NCBI GenBank assembly: GCA_044379485.1
Contig: JBIPOE010000005.1
Location: 41,824 to 105,823, forward strand
Length of the DNA: 64,000 bases
Reading direction: 5' to 3'
Source of the DNA: CAMDMI01 sp044379485
GTDB taxonomy: Bacteria > Bacteroidota > Bacteroidia > Cytophagales > Flexibacteraceae
Part shown: positions 61,430 through 64,000 of the stretch, one piece after another
Position numbering within the stretch: the stretch's first letter is position 1
Layout of the letters: each line of letters opens with the position of its first letter
Made by a program: the position numbers and the translations under genes
The notes under the pieces: generated by a model
What the model was told of the DNA's origin: nothing
Seen by the model: only the letters and a program-made list of their open reading frames with translations
Databases searched by the model: none

Positions 61430-62746
61430 CTATTTTAAATCTGATGCTTTAATTTCTTTTTGCCATACCATTTGTCCAGAGTTGTTCATTAAATTGATCT
61501 TTAAAGAACGTTCTTTTGAAGTGCCAGACAACTTTAAAAGTGCAAAGTTATGGCCATTAAAAAGTGTACCATCCACTCTAAGTGTGTTTGCTTCTTTTCC
61601 GGGATTGTGGGTTCCAGCAGTGAGGGGACTGGTTGTCAAATCATATAATGGATAAGTGCCTGGTCTTTCCAGTTTGGAAAGTTCGGCGTGGTGTCGATCT
61701 CCACTCATGAATAATACGCCAGGAATTTTGGCCTGAGAAATCCTATCAATCAGTTTTCGTCTTTCTACCGGATAGGCTGCATAGTTTTCAAAAACAGCAG
61801 CATTGTTAATAACCTGACCACCACAGGAAATGATTTTAAAGTTTGCTTTTGAAAAGGTGAGGGCATCGATTAACCAATTGATTTGTAACTCACCTAAATA
61901 GGCTTTTGTGGAATCTTTATCTGCGTTTGGGGCTCTGAACCAACGGTCGTCCAACATAAAAAACTGGCAATCTCCCCAGGAAAAAGTGCTTGTAACCGGA
62001 CCTTCACCAAATGGTTTTCCGGGAGCGCCTGGCCAGAAAAGTTGAAATGCTTTAGAGGAATATTCTTTGTTCCAAAAACTTCGATCGGCATCGTTTGGGC
62101 CATATTCGTGGTCGTCCCAAGTGGCGTAGTGGTGGGTGGATGCCAGCAGAGGTTGCATTTCGGGAAGGGAACGGGTGTGGGTGTAGCGGTGCATAAAGCC
62201 GCCCCAGCTGTTCCAATCGCCTTCTCTGGTGTAGGTATTGTCACCTATCCAGAGCATGAGGTCTGGTTTTTTATCAAATATGCTTTTAAAGATTTGCATG
62301 CTATCGCCATACCCTTTTCCTGGTCGATCCCAAAATGGTTCATTGACGTAGGTGCACGAACCAACTGCAATGGAAAATTCTGGTGGCTCTGTCCGGAACT
62401 GCCAAAGGGGGATTGTTTGAAATTGGAGGGGATAAGAAAACTTCTGAGTTTTATCGTTTATGAGCACTTCGTAAGCATATTTCTTTCCTGGCAAAAGGGA
62501 ATCTGCTACCAGATTGGCCACAAAGGCTTGCTTTTTTTCGGTTTTAAAGGTTTCGGTTTCACGCTTTTTGGTTGGTGATTCAAGATCCCAGAAACGGAAT
62601 TTGACTTTGGCTTCTTTCTTTGTCTGGACCCAAAGGGCTACCTCTCTATGGTCGGAGTAGCCAAGCATTGGGCCGGATTGGATGAGGGTTTGGCTAAAAA
62701 CAAAAGGAGAAAATAACAGAAACAGGGCCAGGAGGATTGTTTTCAT
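61430..62746 (-). CDS. PhoD-type alkaline phosphatase/phosphodiesterase
   Basis: 438 aa with a signal peptide (TILLALFLLFSPFVFS). An N-terminal PhoD beta domain (SGPMLGYSDHREVALWVQTK) precedes the metallophosphatase domain with MLWIGDNTYTREGDW, TWDDHEYGPNDADRSF and the late metal-ligand segment MSGDRHHAELSK. The family hydrolyses phosphate mono- and diesters outside the cytoplasm using calcium and iron. No type IX sorting domain is seen, so it is probably periplasmic. Convergent with the acyl-CoA dehydrogenase. Confidence 0.88.
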   Translation of the reverse strand: MKTILLALFLLFSPFVFSQTLIQSGPMLGYSDHREVALWVQTKKEAKVKFRFWDLESPTKKRETETFKTEKKQAFVANLVADSLLPGKKYAYEVLINDKTQKFSYPLQFQTIPLWQFRTEPPEFSIAVGSCTYVNEPFWDRPGKGYGDSMQIFKSIFDKKPDLMLWIGDNTYTREGDWNSWGGFMHRYTHTRSLPEMQPLLASTHHYATWDDHEYGPNDADRSFWNKEYSSKAFQLFWPGAPGKPFGEGPVTSTFSWGDCQFFMLDDRWFRAPNADKDSTKAYLGELQINWLIDALTFSKANFKIISCGGQVINNAAVFENYAAYPVERRKLIDRISQAKIPGVLFMSGDRHHAELSKLERPGTYPLYDLTTSPLTAGTHNPGKEANTLRVDGTLFNGHNFALLKLSGTSKERSLKINLMNNSGQMVWQKEIKASDLK

Positions 62747-63300
62747 AAAGGAGAATTAGGGAAGCAAAAGTGGGGGAAAAAGTTGGGAGTTCAGAGTTCA
62801 GAGTTGATAGTGGACAGTGGATAGTGGAAAGTTGGAAGTGGACAGTTGAAATTTGATTAGTGGGAAGTTGGGAACGGCGGGGTGGGCTCGGGGTAAGAAC
62901 CCGTGGTAATGGGATGGGCTTAAGGGAGGGCTTTGTTGGGACTATTTTTCGGATTGGCTCTTGTTCTTTATGGATATATTTTTAGGTTTGGGTCTTGATC
63001 TGCAAAAAAATGGACAAGATCTAATAAACAGCAAGTTTTAATTCAAAACTCAAAAGTTGTTGGTTGATGGCTGGATTTTGCGGGGAAAGGTGCAAATGGG
63101 TCTTTGAAAAGTTAAAACAGGATGCGGAAAAACGAAACCGGAATGGTGCGGAGCGAATCTTTTCCTGGGAAAACACAAAATTGTATAGGGAAAACACAAA
63201 ATAGGATGCTGCGGAGGGTAGCCAGATGCCTGCGGAGGCAAGCTAGACCCGTGCGGACACAATAATTTCCTGGGAAAGTACAAAATAGGGAAGGGATAAG
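62747..63300. repeat. Repeat-rich, G-rich intergenic region
   Basis: No gene is supported here. From 62785 to 62850 there are short degenerate repeats (GTTCAGA twice; AGTGGACAGTGG, ATAGTGG, AAGTGGACAG). At 62862-62893 four G-runs fit the G-quadruplex pattern. From 63170 to 63300 a unit like GGGAAAACACAAAAT occurs three times (about 63167, 63188 and 63271, the last with AGTACAAAAT), with CTGCGGAGG duplicated between them. The purine-rich top strand differs from the rest of the window. Confidence 0.7.
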
Positions 63301-63390
63301 AAAATGAGATTGTTGATTAAACCGGGTCAGAGACCCTTGGAGTTATTAAAAATACTGAGAGTTTGTTTGAACTTTAGGGATAGAAGAGAA

Positions 63391-63894
63391 ATGGATTGCC
63401 TCAGAAAATTTTTTAGCATATTTTTTTTAGTAGCGTTCGCCTTTACTCAATCTGCTTGCAATAGTAGTAGTGAAAAAGAAGAAATAACTAAACCTAATCC
63501 ATACGATGAATATAATAGATCCACTAAAAATGCAGTTGCTAGATTAAGTAAAGAAAAGATGAATTTAAGAGATTCAATTATTGAAACTCTAGATAAATCA
63601 TTTGTATATATAAATTTAGTCAAAGCGCAAAGCCTAGACACAAAGTATTTGCCACTTCTTACAGCCATAGGAATGTTGTTAACTACAAATGATGGAAATA
63701 CTATGGGAGTTTCGAAGGAGATAGCCAAATTTGTATTAGATGAAAATAGTACCAAATTCATGTCATATATTGTTCGTCTAGAAACTACAGGAGGACTTAC
63801 CCCTGATATCGTCAATGTATTTTATCGCTTCAAAAGTGAATTTAACTATTATGGAACTTGCACATTTGATTCCGATTATCAAAACTTAATATGA
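63391..63894 (+). CDS. Hypothetical small lipoprotein
   Basis: 167 aa from the ATG at 63391, chosen because it begins a lipoprotein signal (LRKFFSIFFLVAFAF, then QSAC); upstream in-frame codons from 63304 look non-coding. The mature part starts with a Ser/Glu/Lys linker and is otherwise helical (STKNAVARLSKEKMNLRDSI, SKEIAKFVLDENSTKFMSYI). I recognise no family. Its stop is 11 bp from the stop of the transposase on the other strand, so the C-terminal end may have been shaped by the insertion. Confidence 0.55.
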   Translation: MDCLRKFFSIFFLVAFAFTQSACNSSSEKEEITKPNPYDEYNRSTKNAVARLSKEKMNLRDSIIETLDKSFVYINLVKAQSLDTKYLPLLTAIGMLLTTNDGNTMGVSKEIAKFVLDENSTKFMSYIVRLETTGGLTPDIVNVFYRFKSEFNYYGTCTFDSDYQNLI

Positions 63895-63904
63895 CAGTCC
63901 GTAA

Positions 63905-64000
63905 TCAGTACCAAGTGTTTTGTAAAGCCGCTAAAACGAGCCTTTCCGACAACTTCTCCCCGAAATACCGCCTATTAAACTTATAGCAGAACTCATCAAA
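63905..64000 (-). mobile_element. IS1595-family transposase, C-terminal fragment
   Basis: The last 31 codons of a minus-strand gene that enters from beyond position 64000 and stops at 63907-63905. The sequence starts DEFCYKFNRRYFGEKLSERL, which is the conserved C-terminal end of the DDE domain of IS1595 (ISXO2-like) transposases. Terminal inverted repeats cannot be identified because only one end is in the window. Whether the element is intact cannot be judged. Confidence 0.75.

Noticed and set aside
61414..61430. GTTTCAT-TAG-ATGAAAC hairpin as phoD terminator
   Set aside because: The stem is AT-rich, overlaps the stop codon and is not followed by a T-run on the minus strand.
63050..63283. 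Minus-strand 77-codon frame in the repeat-rich spacer
   Set aside because: Its repeated CFPRK-like pieces come from the nucleotide repeats; no homology or start context.

Overview
The window looks like a chromosomal piece of a low-GC member of the Bacteroidota (a Cytophagales, Chitinophagales or Saprospirales type organism is likely; the exact order cannot be fixed from this sequence). The signs are type IX secretion (a PorW/SprE lipoprotein and two proteins with C-terminal sorting domains), an alternative complex III / cytochrome oxidase gene block, a small Hc1 histone-like protein, an alpha-oxoamine synthase of the sphingolipid type, genes with little Shine-Dalgarno sequence, and promoters of the Bacteroidota form TTTG-N19..22-TAnnTTTG. 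Several genes appear to start at TTG or GTG. No tRNA, rRNA or CRISPR array was seen.

Layout. 1-6.3 kb: the 5' end of folD (minus), a xylulokinase-type sugar kinase, and a giant secreted protein built from four tandem units of about 850 bp. 6.3-14.3 kb: methylmalonyl-CoA mutase, an exopolysaccharide trio (rfbC, Wza-like export protein, Wzc-like tyrosine kinase) and lepA. 14.3-21.7 kb: rlmD, a BatC-like TPR protein divergent from porW, a 59-aa Hc1 protein and an alpha-oxoamine synthase whose promoter spacer holds a perfect palindrome. 21.7-30.3 kb: a biotin carboxylase, a lone NuoK-like protein, a secreted M43 metalloprotease, PAP2, a YdcF/ElyC-like protein and two transporters. 30.3-37.8 kb (minus): a GT2 glycosyltransferase, hutI, hemA, a candidate small RNA, then hlyD-tolC-sdaAB. 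37.9-40.7 kb: rplM-rpsI-rpsB and an RsuA-type pseudouridine synthase. 40.9-44 kb: a secreted PA14/propeller/cytochrome c protein with a companion.

44.2-58.1 kb is the functional centre: an apparently single eleven-gene minus-strand operon, actABCDEF-ctaCDABE, encoding the whole route from menaquinol through alternative complex III to an aa3-type oxidase plus the two heme A synthesis enzymes. It is preceded by a textbook Bacteroidota promoter. Divergent from it are a CruF-like carotenoid gene and a MerR regulator that carries every recognisable B12-photoreceptor (CarH) residue. A 23-bp palindrome beside the carotenoid promoter has the same 10-bp arms as one upstream of hemA, which suggests a regulator shared by heme and carotenoid/respiratory genes.

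The last 4 kb hold an acyl-CoA dehydrogenase, a PhoD-type phosphatase, a repeat-rich and G-rich spacer, a small lipoprotein and the C-terminus of an IS1595-type transposase running off the edge. The least explained items are the candidate small RNA at 34058-34143, the shared hemA/carotenoid palindrome, and the palindrome inside the oxoamine synthase promoter.
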